Source: Paludisphaera borealis
Lineage (GTDB): Bacteria > Planctomycetota > Planctomycetia > Isosphaerales > Isosphaeraceae
Length of the DNA: 64,000 bases
NCBI RefSeq assembly: GCF_001956985.1
Contig: NZ_CP019082.1
Location: 3,968,001-4,032,000, forward strand
Direction of reading: 5' to 3'
Numbering within the stretch: position 1 is the first letter of the stretch; each line of letters begins with the position of its first letter. The position numbers and the translations under genes were made by a program. The notes under the pieces were generated by a model. It was not told where the DNA came from, did no database searches, and worked only from the letters and a program-made list of their open reading frames with translations. This document shows, in pieces, positions 9,801-17,686 of the stretch.

Positions 9801-9950
9801 GCGAGCATGCCTTCTCCCCTTGCGGGAGAAGGTGGCCGAAGGCCGGATGAGGGGTGGGCGTCATGGGGTTTCGTCGAACGCTTCAGCGATCGGATACCCC
9901 TCATCCGCCGCTGCGCGGCACCTTCTCCCGCAAGGGGAGAAGGGAATTCG
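9801..9950. repeat. MITE-like palindromic repeat, copy 1
   Basis: The ends are inverted copies of CCTTCTCCCC-TTGCGGGAGAAGG (9810-9832 and 9921-9943). Inside are GGCCGGATGAGGGGTG and its counterpart CCCCTCATCCGCC. The left flank GCGAGCATGC and right flank GGGAATTCGG recur around a second copy at 41201-41330, so the unit seems to move as a block. It has no coding capacity. It lies between the receptor gene and cheR. Confidence 0.7.
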
Positions 9951-10137
9951 GCTCCGCGCCGTCTGCAACGCAACCTTGCTTCGCCCCGAGGATCTGCCGC
10001 ATCTCGGCCAGCATATCTTCAGCGGGGGAGACCCTGCCGGCTTTCATGTCGGCGATCGACGCCCGCAAGGCGTCTCGCTGGAAATCGGACAGCGGATTGG
10101 CGTCGTTGAGAAGGTCCAGCATGGCGATCGGCCCCAT
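9901..10137 (-). CDS. Small antitoxin-like ORF with repeat-derived tail
   Basis: A 78-codon frame. Its first 55 residues look like a small addiction-module protein (MLDLLNDANPLSDFQRDAL, then MKAGRVSPAEDMLAEMRQIL). The last 20 or so residues (NSLLPLREKVPRSGG) are translated from the palindromic repeat at 9801-9950. This suggests the repeat inserted at the 3' end of the gene and replaced its natural terminus. No toxin partner is next to it and there is no clear ribosome binding site. It may be a remnant rather than an active gene. Confidence 0.35.
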   Translation of the reverse strand: MGPIAMLDLLNDANPLSDFQRDALRASIADMKAGRVSPAEDMLAEMRQILGAKQGCVADGAEPNSLLPLREKVPRSGG

Positions 10138-10236
10138 TCATGAAATATCGCGTCGAATTGAATACTACTACGTCGAACGGGGGGCGGCGAGACCGATTCG
10201 CTCGCATGGAACGATGCGATGCGGCGCGCCCCGATA

Positions 10237-10319
10237 TTTGTAGGGTGGGCACCGCCCACCGTCCGAATTCCTTGACACGTCGATGGTGAAAAGACGGTGG
10301 GCGGTGCCCACCCTACAAA
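10237..10319. repeat. 83-base inverted repeat (GTAGGGTGGGC type)
   Basis: Perfect 27-base arms at 10237-10263 and 10293-10319 begin TTTGTAGGGTGGGCACC and are separated by 29 bases. The whole unit could form a long hairpin. Inverted repeats with this TAGGGTGGGCACCGCCCACC consensus occur in many unrelated GC-rich bacteria and behave like non-autonomous mobile units (family knowledge). It lies upstream of cheR, next to two other repeats. Confidence 0.75.
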
Positions 10320-10365
10320 ACTACAAAGCAACGAAACCGCACCACGGATCTCGAAACGCCAAGAC

Positions 10366-10417
10366 CCTCATCCGCCCCTGTGGGGCACCTTCTCCCGGGG
10401 GGAGAAGGCATGATCGC
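10366..10417. repeat. Half copy of the 9801/41201 repeat, abutting cheR
   Basis: The segment CTCATCCGCCCCTGTGGGGC followed by ACCTTCTCCCGGGGGGAGAA and GGCATGATCGC matches one end of the palindromic repeat in inverted orientation. It stops only about 13 bases before the cheR start. It supplies both the purine-rich GGAGAAGG and the ATG of a short upstream frame. Confidence 0.6.
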
Positions 10418-10433
10418 AACGGCCTGTTTATGA
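10410..10433 (+). CDS. Seven-codon leader ORF overlapping the cheR start
   Basis: ATG at 10410 reads MIATACL and stops with the TGA at 10431-10433, which overlaps the cheR ATG as ATGA. GGAGAAGG lies 1-9 bases upstream. cheR itself has no Shine-Dalgarno at the proper distance, so translation of cheR could depend on re-initiation from this leader. Its start region derives from the repeat at 10366-10417. The role is inferred from spacing only. Confidence 0.3.
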   Translation: MIATACL

Positions 10434-11260
10434 CCCTCACTGAACTGACCGACGACGAGTTCGCCAGGTTTCTCGCCCTGATCTACCGGGCCTCGGGAAT
10501 CCGGATCGCCGAGACCAAGCGGGTGCTGGTCTCGAACCGGGTTCGGCGTCGGCTGCGGGCGACGGGGATCGAGACGTTCGCCGCGTATTACGCCTTTTTG
10601 ACCTCTCCCGCGGGGGCCGGCGAGATGCCCGCGTTCCTGGACGCCGTCACCACCAACGAGACGTATTTCTTCCGCGACCAGCCGCATTACGACTGGCTCG
10701 GCGACGAGCTGATCCCCGGCCTGTTGAGCGAGGCCGCCGCCCACCGCCGCCCGCGCAGCCTGCGGATCTGGTCGGCGGCGTGCAGCACCGGCGAGGAGCC
10801 GTATTCGATCGCGCTCAAGCTGGCCGACCACCGCGCCGCGCTCCTGGGATGGCGGCTGAGCGTGCTCGGCACCGACCTCAGCGGCGCGGCCCTGATCGCG
10901 GCCAGGGGGGCCGTCTACGAGGAGCGGGCCCTCCAGCGGGTCGACGCCGAGACCCGCAAGAAGCGGTTCGACGAAGACGCCGACGGCAAGCGATGGACCC
11001 TCAAGCCCGACGTCCGATCGCTCGTCGCGTTCCGATCGCACAACCTGCTGAAGCCGGTCGACGCCGAGCCGTTCGACTGCGTCTTTCTTAAAAACGTCCT
11101 CATCTATTTTGATGCGAATTCGAAGCGGACCGTCGTCGACAACGTGCTCGGCTCGATGGCCAAGGGGGGGTTCCTCGTGACCGGGCCCACCGAGGGGATT
11201 CACGGGATGCTGGGCTCGCTCGCCCGGATCAAGCCCTGGCTCTACCAGCGGACCGCCTGA
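10430..11260 (+). CDS. cheR: CheR-type chemoreceptor glutamate methyltransferase
   Basis: A 276-residue SAM-dependent methyltransferase that methylates receptor glutamates for adaptation. The N-terminal helical domain (ELTDDEFARFLALIYRASGI) is followed by TTNETYFFRD, the SAM-binding IWSAACSTGEEPYSIAL, and the late motifs FDCVFLKNVLIYF and GGFLVTGPTEG. The ATG at 10430 is chosen because the CheR domain starts there; the longer upstream frame is repeat sequence. cheA follows after 13 bases, so the two are probably co-transcribed. No cheB methylesterase gene is in the window. Confidence 0.93.
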   Translation: MTLTELTDDEFARFLALIYRASGIRIAETKRVLVSNRVRRRLRATGIETFAAYYAFLTSPAGAGEMPAFLDAVTTNETYFFRDQPHYDWLGDELIPGLLSEAAAHRRPRSLRIWSAACSTGEEPYSIALKLADHRAALLGWRLSVLGTDLSGAALIAARGAVYEERALQRVDAETRKKRFDEDADGKRWTLKPDVRSLVAFRSHNLLKPVDAEPFDCVFLKNVLIYFDANSKRTVVDNVLGSMAKGGFLVTGPTEGIHGMLGSLARIKPWLYQRTA

Positions 11261-11273
11261 GAGGAAATCGGCG

Positions 11274-13607
11274 ATGTCGGGTTTCAACCTGTCCGAACTC
11301 CTGCCGTTCTACCTGGACGAGACCGACGAGAACATCGCGGCGCTCAACGACTCGCTGCTGCGCCTTGAGCAAGACCCGGCCGACGCCAAGGCGTTGGCGG
11401 AAGCGTTCCGGATGTTCCACAGCATCAAGGGGGCGTCGGTGGTCATGGGGTTCGCCCCGGTCAACCGCCTGACGCACCATCTTGAGAGCCTGTTCGACCA
11501 GCTCCGCAACAAGAAGCGGACGCTCGACCGCCCGGTTCTCGACCTGACGTTCCGCTGCCTCGACGAGCTGCGCGACTACCACCGCGAGCTGCGATCCGGC
11601 GGCCAGAGCGAGCGCGACCTGTCCGGCCTGGTCGTCGACGTCGAAGCCGCCGTCAAGACCCCGTCGACCGCCCCGGCGGCGCCCCCGGTCGCGCCTCCGC
11701 CGGCCCCGGCCGTCGTCCCGGACGTCCTCCCCTCGATCCCCCCCGCCGACGGCCAGGAAGTCGTCTGCGTCACGGTGGAGTTCGAGCCCAACCTGCCGCT
11801 GGTCGACATGAAGGCCCGGCTGGTCGCCAGCCGACTGGCCACCCGGGCGCACGTCGTGGCGTCGCAGCCGCCGATCGAGCAGCTTGAGGAGGTCGAGTCG
11901 CTCACGAAGTTCGTCGTCTGGGTGACCGGCGGCGGCGACTTCGACGAGCTGCGCGCCCTGGCCGACGTCGGCGGCGTCGCCCGCGTCCACGTCGAGACCG
12001 CGCGCCAGCCCGAACCCGAACCGACGCCGGCGGCCGTCGTCACGCCGACGGTCGAGCCCCCCGAACCCGTGACTGAGCCCGAGCCCGAAGCCCCCGCGTC
12101 GGCTCCGCCGCCCGTCGCCGCGGTTGCGGCGGGCGAGCCGGCCGTCGGCCCGAAGAAGGCGAAGGTCGCCGAGACGATTCGGGTCGACAGCGACCGGCTC
12201 GACTACCTGATGAACCTGGCCGGCGAGCTGGTGATCAACAAGGCCCGATTCGTCGATATCGCCAGGAGCCTCGACGAGGTGTTCCGCGGGCCGAACGTCA
12301 AGACGCTGGCGAACGAGACCGAGGAGCGGCTCGACGCGATCCTCCGGGGGCTCGACCAGGTGGTCGGCGCGGCCGGCGGCGGTCGTGGGGCGACCACGGC
12401 GGCGGGGACGACCGTGGCGTCGGACGGCTCGATCGACCGCTGGGCGGGGCAGGTCCGTCGGCTCCGCGACGACTTCCGCGAGATCGGCGGCCAGCTTGAC
12501 CGGCTCCGTCAGGGGCGCGACCATCTCAAGACGCTCTCCGAGGCGATCCACAACCTGGGGCGCGTCACCGACGGCTTGCAGAAAGGGGTGCTCGACACCC
12601 GGATGGTCCCCATCGGCCCGTTGTTCGAGCGGTTCCGCCGCGTCATCCGCGATCTCAGCCACGCCTCGGGCAAGGAGGTCGTGCTGCGAATCAGCGGCGA
12701 GAAGACCGAGCTGGACAAGCGGATGATCGACGAGCTGAGCGACCCCTTGATCCACATGGTCCGAAACTCGGTCGACCACGGCCTCGAACCGCCCGACGTC
12801 CGCGAGGCCGCCGGCAAGGCCCGGGCCGGCGCCGTCACCCTCCAGGCCGCCCAGCGCGGCAACAGCGTGGTGATCACCGTGACCGACGACGGCCGGGGGA
12901 TCGACTGCGAGCGCATCCGCCGCAAGATCGCCGCCAAGGGGCTCGTCTCCCAGGCCGTCGCCGACGCGATGACCGAACGCGAGCTGGTCCACTACATCTG
13001 GCACCCCGGCCTGAGCACCGCCGAGACGATCACCGAGATCTCCGGACGCGGCGTGGGCATGGACATCGTCAAGAACCGGATCGACAACCTCAGCGGCGGC
13101 GTCGACGTCCGCACCACGATCGGCCAGGGGACCGTCTTCACGATCCGGCTGCCGCTGACCCTCGCCATCATGTCGAGCCTGCTGGTGCGGATCGAGGGCG
13201 AGGTCTACGCCCTGCCGCTCGACCACATCGACGAGATCGTCGAGATCTCCGGCCGCCAGGTCTTCCCGGTGCAGGGCCGGCCGACCATCGAGATCCGCAA
13301 AAAGATCATCGCTCTGGTCTCACTCGCCGACCTGTTCCACTGGGGAGGCGAGCGCCGGCCGTCGACCTGCGACTTCCGCGACCTCGACGCTTCGTCCAAG
13401 CTCCGGGTCGTGGTCGTCCAGAACGGCGAGACGACCATCGGCCTGGTGGTCGATCAAATGATCGGCATGCAAGAAGTCGTGCTCAAGTCGCTGGAGAAGA
13501 ACTACCGGACCGTCTCGGGGCTCTCCGGCGCCAGCATCCTCGGCGACGGCCGCGTCTCCCTGATTCTCGACGTCGACGCCGTCATCGACCTCGCCGCCGC
13601 CCGCTGA
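11274..13607 (+). CDS. cheA: CheA histidine kinase
   Basis: A 777-residue chemotaxis-type histidine kinase. The Hpt domain has the phosphoacceptor His49 in FHSIKGAS. A Pro/Ala-rich linker follows, then a regulatory domain at about 160-245 and a second Pro-rich linker. The dimerisation domain starts at about 300 (DRLDYLMNLAGELVINK). The ATPase has LIHMVRNSVDHGLE (N box) and the G boxes (GRGVGMDIVKNRI, GQGTVFTIRLPL). A CheW-like domain from about residue 640 (LVRIEGEVYALPLDHI) docks to the receptor array. There is no fused receiver domain and no cheY next to it, so the phosphate acceptor is elsewhere. GAGGAA precedes the start. Its stop is 13 bases from the end of the convergent deiminase gene. 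Confidence 0.95.
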   Translation: MSGFNLSELLPFYLDETDENIAALNDSLLRLEQDPADAKALAEAFRMFHSIKGASVVMGFAPVNRLTHHLESLFDQLRNKKRTLDRPVLDLTFRCLDELRDYHRELRSGGQSERDLSGLVVDVEAAVKTPSTAPAAPPVAPPPAPAVVPDVLPSIPPADGQEVVCVTVEFEPNLPLVDMKARLVASRLATRAHVVASQPPIEQLEEVESLTKFVVWVTGGGDFDELRALADVGGVARVHVETARQPEPEPTPAAVVTPTVEPPEPVTEPEPEAPASAPPPVAAVAAGEPAVGPKKAKVAETIRVDSDRLDYLMNLAGELVINKARFVDIARSLDEVFRGPNVKTLANETEERLDAILRGLDQVVGAAGGGRGATTAAGTTVASDGSIDRWAGQVRRLRDDFREIGGQLDRLRQGRDHLKTLSEAIHNLGRVTDGLQKGVLDTRMVPIGPLFERFRRVIRDLSHASGKEVVLRISGEKTELDKRMIDELSDPLIHMVRNSVDHGLEPPDVREAAGKARAGAVTLQAAQRGNSVVITVTDDGRGIDCERIRRKIAAKGLVSQAVADAMTERELVHYIWHPGLSTAETITEISGRGVGMDIVKNRIDNLSGGVDVRTTIGQGTVFTIRLPLTLAIMSSLLVRIEGEVYALPLDHIDEIVEISGRQVFPVQGRPTIEIRKKIIALVSLADLFHWGGERRPSTCDFRDLDASSKLRVVVVQNGETTIGLVVDQMIGMQEVVLKSLEKNYRTVSGLSGASILGDGRVSLILDVDAVIDLAAAR

Positions 13608-13620
13608 CGCCGAGGCGGCC

Positions 13621-15312
13621 CTACTCGGAATCGTTCGATTGTTCCGCCTCGACGTGCTTCCACCAGGCTGGGTCGCGCAATCGCCGGATGGCGTTGGTCC
13701 CGCAATGTAATTCGCCGGCGCGGATGTGATACGCGTCCCAGACGTCGATGAACGCCACCTTGACGTCGCAAGCGTCCAGCGCCGAAACGATCGCCTCGGC
13801 GAACAGGTCCTTGCCTTCGTGCATCGGGCCATGCGGGTCCGGAACCAAGAAATGGCCGTTCGCGACCAGGCCGTTCACCCCGTTAGGAATGACGGCCACG
13901 CCGTGGTCGAAGAGAACGGGAAGGTGGACGAAGTCGGCTTGATCAAGGTTCAATTCCAGGGCCAGGTGCTTCTCGACGGCCTCGATGTTCGCATCGACCC
14001 GCCGGTTCTCATCCGACGCGGCGACCGAGCGTCGTAGCTCGCCGACGGTCGTCGCGTCGCGCGTGCCCGCGAAGACGGCGACGTCGCCGAGACCTCGTCC
14101 GACCGCGGCGTCGAGCACCTTCCGGGCGGCCCTCGGGCTGGGGAGGAGCACCCGAAAGCCGGCTTCGTTCTTCGCCGGGACGAATTGCACCACCTCGTCC
14201 ACATGCCCGATCATGAGCCACGACGTGTCGATGACGATGGGCGGCCATTGCAGGCCCTGGGCTTCGAGGAACTTCAAGACATCGGGGTGCATGGCCATTC
14301 CGCCCTGCCGCCCCGTCAAGATCCGGCCGTAAGGAAAGCGCCGACGCCGCCCATCCACATGGGGAGGCGTGGCTTCCAGGTTCCCGTATCGATCCGTCCA
14401 GGCCGTGCTCTTCCCGGAGACGCCGGGCTGGACGGTGAGGAAGCCGCACTTCTGGAGCGTCTCCCGCACCCGCGCGTCCAGCTCATTTGAGCCATGCCTC
14501 CAATGCCTTCGGCCGCCGATGAGGGCCGCATTCATCATCCGAGGGCTTTCCGGCGTCGGGTAGGCGAACAGGCCCGGCTGGATCGTGTCTTGCATCCACA
14601 TATCAGACTCGCGCCTTCCTTGATAAGGAACGAGCCTGAATCCCACCGTGGCGGCCTGGACCTTCATCGCTTCGACGGTCGCCTCCGTCGCCTTGTGGTC
14701 GACGATGAGGACGTCGGCCACGGGGTCGAGCGGCGACGGGATCAGGAATGGGGCGACTCGACAAGGGATTCGCACGACCGTCGAGCCGGCCCCTTGAAGG
14801 CCGATCTCCAAGGTGAAGGACGACGCCCAGGGCTGCCTCCCGAGCGGCCTATCGGACTTGGGATAGACCACGGCGACGGCGATCTCGATCACACGGTCCC
14901 CGTCCGCCGGGAGGGAGAAGACGTGGTCCGGCCCGAGCTTGATCCTCAACCAGCCGTGGGCGTCCCGTCGATACAGGCGGATCCGATTTTCACCGATGTC
15001 CTTGCAGGCGATCCGCAGGACGCCGGCGCCGGGCGGAGTCTCGACGCGGACGCGGGCGAGCCGTTCTCCGAGTCCCTCGAATCGCGGATCTTCCGCCTGG
15101 ATTTCATCGAGGTCGGCCACGGAGGTCGGGATCGGAACCGTGATGCAAAATCCCCGCTCGACCGGCTTATCCGTCGCCACGGGCCCGACGAGCGAACCTT
15201 CGTGCAGGAGGTCGGCATAGACGCGGATGTTGGTCGAGGGCTCGCTTCCAGCCGACGCCGTCCCCCAGCAGCAGCCGGCGATGAGCAGCAACCATCGTGA
15301 GAGGCGACGCAT
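13621..15312 (-). CDS. Secreted protein-arginine deiminase (PAD/PADI family)
   Basis: A 563-residue protein with a signal peptide (MRRLSRWLLLIAGCCWGTAS). The C-terminal half matches the catalytic domain of vertebrate peptidyl-arginine deiminases, which convert protein arginine to citrulline in a Ca2+-dependent reaction. All four catalytic positions are present: Asp242 (DMWMQDT, equivalent to PAD4 Asp350), His370 and Asp372 (IGHVDEVVQFVP, PAD4 His471/Asp473) and the nucleophile Cys537 (GELHCGTN, PAD4 Cys645). The N-terminal 200 residues are beta-rich and probably correspond to the immunoglobulin-like PAD domains. PAD-type enzymes are known in some cyanobacteria and other bacteria. Export implies action in the periplasm or outside the cell. 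A start 15 codons earlier is possible but leaves an atypical leader. It is convergent with cheA. Confidence 0.88.
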   Translation of the reverse strand: MRRLSRWLLLIAGCCWGTASAGSEPSTNIRVYADLLHEGSLVGPVATDKPVERGFCITVPIPTSVADLDEIQAEDPRFEGLGERLARVRVETPPGAGVLRIACKDIGENRIRLYRRDAHGWLRIKLGPDHVFSLPADGDRVIEIAVAVVYPKSDRPLGRQPWASSFTLEIGLQGAGSTVVRIPCRVAPFLIPSPLDPVADVLIVDHKATEATVEAMKVQAATVGFRLVPYQGRRESDMWMQDTIQPGLFAYPTPESPRMMNAALIGGRRHWRHGSNELDARVRETLQKCGFLTVQPGVSGKSTAWTDRYGNLEATPPHVDGRRRRFPYGRILTGRQGGMAMHPDVLKFLEAQGLQWPPIVIDTSWLMIGHVDEVVQFVPAKNEAGFRVLLPSPRAARKVLDAAVGRGLGDVAVFAGTRDATTVGELRRSVAASDENRRVDANIEAVEKHLALELNLDQADFVHLPVLFDHGVAVIPNGVNGLVANGHFLVPDPHGPMHEGKDLFAEAIVSALDACDVKVAFIDVWDAYHIRAGELHCGTNAIRRLRDPAWWKHVEAEQSNDSE

Positions 15313-15448
15313 CGACTGACACCCCCGCAATCCATGCGTGACTCGTCGGCTCCACACACGACGTATGCGAAAATCCGCAGCGTATCCTCGACCTCATGGA
15401 TCGCGCGATATTTCCCGGCCTACCTCTCACCGCTGAACATGCCTCGAA

Positions 15449-15889
15449 TCATACGGGCGACGGCAAGCCGGGGACGTCGCAGAGGGGGATGATCGGGTCG
15501 GTCGAGCGGTGCAGCTCGGCGATCGTCACTCGCGACAGGGCCCGCTCGGTGGCGGCGTAGACCTTGTCCAGCTCGCGGTGGAGCGGGCACAGCTTGGTGT
15601 GCGACGGCAGGCCCAGCGGGCAATGGCGGATGCGCTCCAGCTCGCCCACCGCGTTTACCACGTCGAGGATCGTCACTTCCTCCGGCGACTTCGCCAGCGA
15701 GTAACCGCCCCCAGGCCCCGACTGCGACCGCACAAGCTCCGCGCGCACCAGGTCTTGCAGCACCTTGTTCAAATACCGCCTCGGAACCTTCGTCCGCTCG
15801 GCCAGGCGATCGGCCGACTCGGCGCGGTCGGGGTCGCGTCCCAGCCAGACCACGGCCCGCAACGCGTACTCGGCGGTTTTCGGCAACAT
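15449..15889 (-). CDS. Rrf2-family transcriptional regulator, NsrR-like
   Basis: A 146-residue winged-helix repressor of the Rrf2 family ([17 protein letters not shown], helix-turn-helix [14 protein letters not shown], wing [10 protein letters not shown]). The Fe-S region has Cys90 and Cys101 ([12 protein letters not shown]), with a further Cys at 137. NsrR proteins normally show three clustered cysteines that hold a nitric-oxide-sensitive cluster; two of them are clear here. It is divergent from the flavohaemoglobin gene, the classic NsrR target, so a role as nitric-oxide-responsive repressor of hmp and of itself is likely. The start is supported by GAGGGG about 7 bases upstream. Confidence 0.85.
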   Translation of the reverse strand: MLPKTAEYALRAVVWLGRDPDRAESADRLAERTKVPRRYLNKVLQDLVRAELVRSQSGPGGGYSLAKSPEEVTILDVVNAVGELERIRHCPLGLPSHTKLCPLHRELDKVYAATERALSRVTIAELHRSTDPIIPLCDVPGLPSPV

Positions 15890-15927
15890 CGGCGATCCCC
15901 TCTGCTTGCAGACGACTGGCTGAAATC

Positions 15928-15945
15928 CTACACCTCTTGGTATAG
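15928..15945. promoter_or_regulatory. Candidate Rrf2/NsrR operator between rrf2 and hmp
   Basis: CTACACC-TCTT-GGTATAG is an inverted repeat of 7-base arms with one mismatch and a 4-base spacer, lying in the AT-richer middle of the 134-base divergent gap. TATAGT at 15941-15946 could be a -10 element for hmp, so a bound repressor would block it. Its assignment to the adjacent regulator is inference. Confidence 0.4.
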
Positions 15946-16023
15946 TAATCGTGACGACCCGCCGACGGCCGCGACCGCGAAGCCGTCGCAACCAATCCCT
16001 CCTGGTTTTGTCGGAGATTCGAG

Positions 16024-17247
16024 ATGCTCAGCGATCGCACCATCCAGATCGTCAAGGCGACCGCGCCAGCCGTGGCCGCGAACGCCGAGGCGATCACCAC
16101 TCGATTTTACACTTTGATGTTCGCGGGGAACCCGGAAGTTCGGGTTTTCTTCAACCAGGCGCACCAGCATTCAGGCGGGCAGCAGCGGGCGCTCGCGGGG
16201 GCGATCTGCGCGTATGCGGTCAACATCGACAACCTCGGGGCGCTTGGCCCGGCGGTCGAGCTGATCGCGCAGAAGCACTGCTCGCTGGGCATCCGTCCCG
16301 AGCATTATCCGATCGTCGGCAAGCACCTGCTGGTCGCCGTGAAGGATGTGCTGGGCGACGCGGTGACCGAGGAGGTGACCGCCGCGTGGGCCGAGGCGTA
16401 CGGCTTCCTCGCCGAGATCTTCATCGCCCGCGAGGCGGAGATCTACCGCGAGCAGGCGGCGGCCGACGGCGGCTGGAACGGGTATCGCCGGTTCGTGGTC
16501 GATCGCGTGGTTCCCGAAAGCGAGATCATCACGTCGTTCTATCTCAAGCCCGCCGACGGTGGCGCCTTGCCTCCGTTCAAGCCGGGCCAGTACATCACGG
16601 TGAAGATCGACCACCCGGTCACGCCGACCTCGCCCCGCAACTACAGCCTGTCCGACCGCCCGGGCGTCGGCCACTACCGGATCAGCGTCAAGCGCGAGCC
16701 GGCCCTGACTCCCGACGCCCCGGACGGCCTGATCTCGAACTACCTCCACGACCACGTCAAGAAAGGCGACGTGCTGAACGTCGGCCCCCCCTGCGGCGAG
16801 TTCACGCTCGACCCCACGGCTTGCATCAAGCGCCCGGTGGCGCTGCTCTCCGGCGGCGTCGGCGTCACCCCGATCCTGTCGATGCTCAAGACCCTGGCCC
16901 ATTCCCAGGTGGACACGCCGATCCACTTCCTCCACGCCGCCCGCAACAGCCGGTTCCACGCGTTCGCCGACGAGGTCCGCGCGCTGGCCGACGCCACCCC
17001 GAACATCCAGGTCCACTTCCGTTACGACGAACCGCTCGCCGACGACGTCGTGCTCCGCCGTTGCGACAGCACGGGCCTCATCGACCTGGCCTTGCTCGAC
17101 GAGTTCCTGCCCGGCAAGGACGCCGACTTCTACTTCTGCGGCCCCAAGCCGTTCATGGAAGGCCTCCACCGCCAGCTCCGCGAATGGGGCGTCGACGACT
17201 CCCAGGTCCACTACGAATTCTTCGGCCCCAAGAGCGACCTCGCCTGA
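16024..17247 (+). CDS. hmp: Flavohaemoglobin, nitric oxide dioxygenase
   Basis: A 407-residue flavohaemoprotein that oxidises NO to nitrate with O2 and NAD(P)H. The globin domain (1-140) has the proximal His85 (QKHCSLGI), Tyr29 and Gln53 of the distal pocket and Tyr95, matching the E. coli Hmp numbering. The FAD domain has RNYSLSD at 205-211 and the NAD-binding part has [15 protein letters not shown] and [10 protein letters not shown]. Length is normal and nothing is missing. It is divergent from an Rrf2/NsrR-like regulator with a candidate operator between them. A hairpin follows the stop. Confidence 0.96.
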   Translation: MLSDRTIQIVKATAPAVAANAEAITTRFYTLMFAGNPEVRVFFNQAHQHSGGQQRALAGAICAYAVNIDNLGALGPAVELIAQKHCSLGIRPEHYPIVGKHLLVAVKDVLGDAVTEEVTAAWAEAYGFLAEIFIAREAEIYREQAAADGGWNGYRRFVVDRVVPESEIITSFYLKPADGGALPPFKPGQYITVKIDHPVTPTSPRNYSLSDRPGVGHYRISVKREPALTPDAPDGLISNYLHDHVKKGDVLNVGPPCGEFTLDPTACIKRPVALLSGGVGVTPILSMLKTLAHSQVDTPIHFLHAARNSRFHAFADEVRALADATPNIQVHFRYDEPLADDVVLRRCDSTGLIDLALLDEFLPGKDADFYFCGPKPFMEGLHRQLREWGVDDSQVHYEFFGPKSDLA

Positions 17248-17264
17248 CGCGGGAAGATCCGAAA

Positions 17265-17289
17265 GCCGCCGACCTACGGTTTCGGCGGC
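17265..17289 (+). terminator. Hairpin downstream of hmp
   Basis: GCCGCCGA (17265-17272) pairs with TCGGCGGC (17282-17289) across a 9-base loop, 18 bases after the hmp stop. No T-run follows, so it would be a weak or Rho-assisted terminator. Confidence 0.4.
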
Positions 17290-17345
17290 AACAACCGTGG
17301 GCGCGCACGGGTTCCGGCTCGGGACGCGTGGCACCCAACGGTTGA

Positions 17346-17375
17346 ACCGTCGGTTCGAATCCCATCGCCCCGACT
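17346..17375 (+). other. tRNA 3'-end-like fragment, possible attachment-site remnant
   Basis: GGTTCGAATCCCATCGCCCC at 17352-17371 looks like the T arm and 3' acceptor strand of a tRNA. No matching 5' acceptor, D arm or anticodon arm can be folded upstream and there is no CCA, so it is not a working tRNA. tRNA 3' ends are common integration sites, so it may be a relic of one; chance similarity to the local GGTTCG-type palindromic repeats is also possible. Apart from this, the hairpin and the repeat at 17537-17623, the stretch 17248-17686 holds nothing recognisable. Confidence 0.2.
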
Positions 17376-17536
17376 TTAAGGATCAACGGCTCTTCGCTGA
17401 ACTTCATCTGCAGAGTGGTTAAGGAGTTCAAATCCAGTCGGCACTCTCGAAGGTTCCAGCCTGCGCAATTGCCAAATTCTTGAGCACGAAGCAACGTAAC
17501 CACGTACACAGAGCGGTTTGCATTTGGGCTGCGCAC

Positions 17537-17623
17537 GTAGGGGCGTCCCTTGTGGGCGCCCGATCGGCGTCGGCGACTGCGGCACCCCCAGGGAATTCGG
17601 GCGCCCACAAGGGACGCCCCTAC
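17537..17623. repeat. 87-base inverted repeat (GTAGGGGCGTCCC type)
   Basis: 27-base arms (17537-17563 and 17597-17623) beginning GTAGGGGCGTCCCTTGTGGG are perfect inverted copies with a 33-base centre. The consensus GTAGGGGCG.CCC..GTGGGCGCCC is a widespread non-autonomous repeat in GC-rich bacteria. It lies between hmp and the hydrolase gene. Confidence 0.72.
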
Positions 17624-17686
17624 AGTAATGCGGTCTTCCGACCACCCCGGATGTGCGCATCCCAAAGGCAAACCGCGCACAGGCCA

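Noticed and set aside
9810-10319. A CRISPR array between the receptor gene and cheR
   Set aside because: The repeats are inverted palindromes of different types, not evenly spaced direct repeats with unique spacers, and there are no cas genes.
13621-15312. Agmatine deiminase or arginine deiminase
   Set aside because: The motif set DMWMQD, GHVDE and HCGTN with a long N-terminal beta region and signal peptide fits protein-arginine deiminases better than the short soluble agmatine or free-arginine deiminases.
17291-17373. A full tRNA gene just after hmp
   Set aside because: Only the T-arm and 3' end look right. The acceptor stem has mismatches at its outer pairs and no D arm or anticodon arm can be folded.
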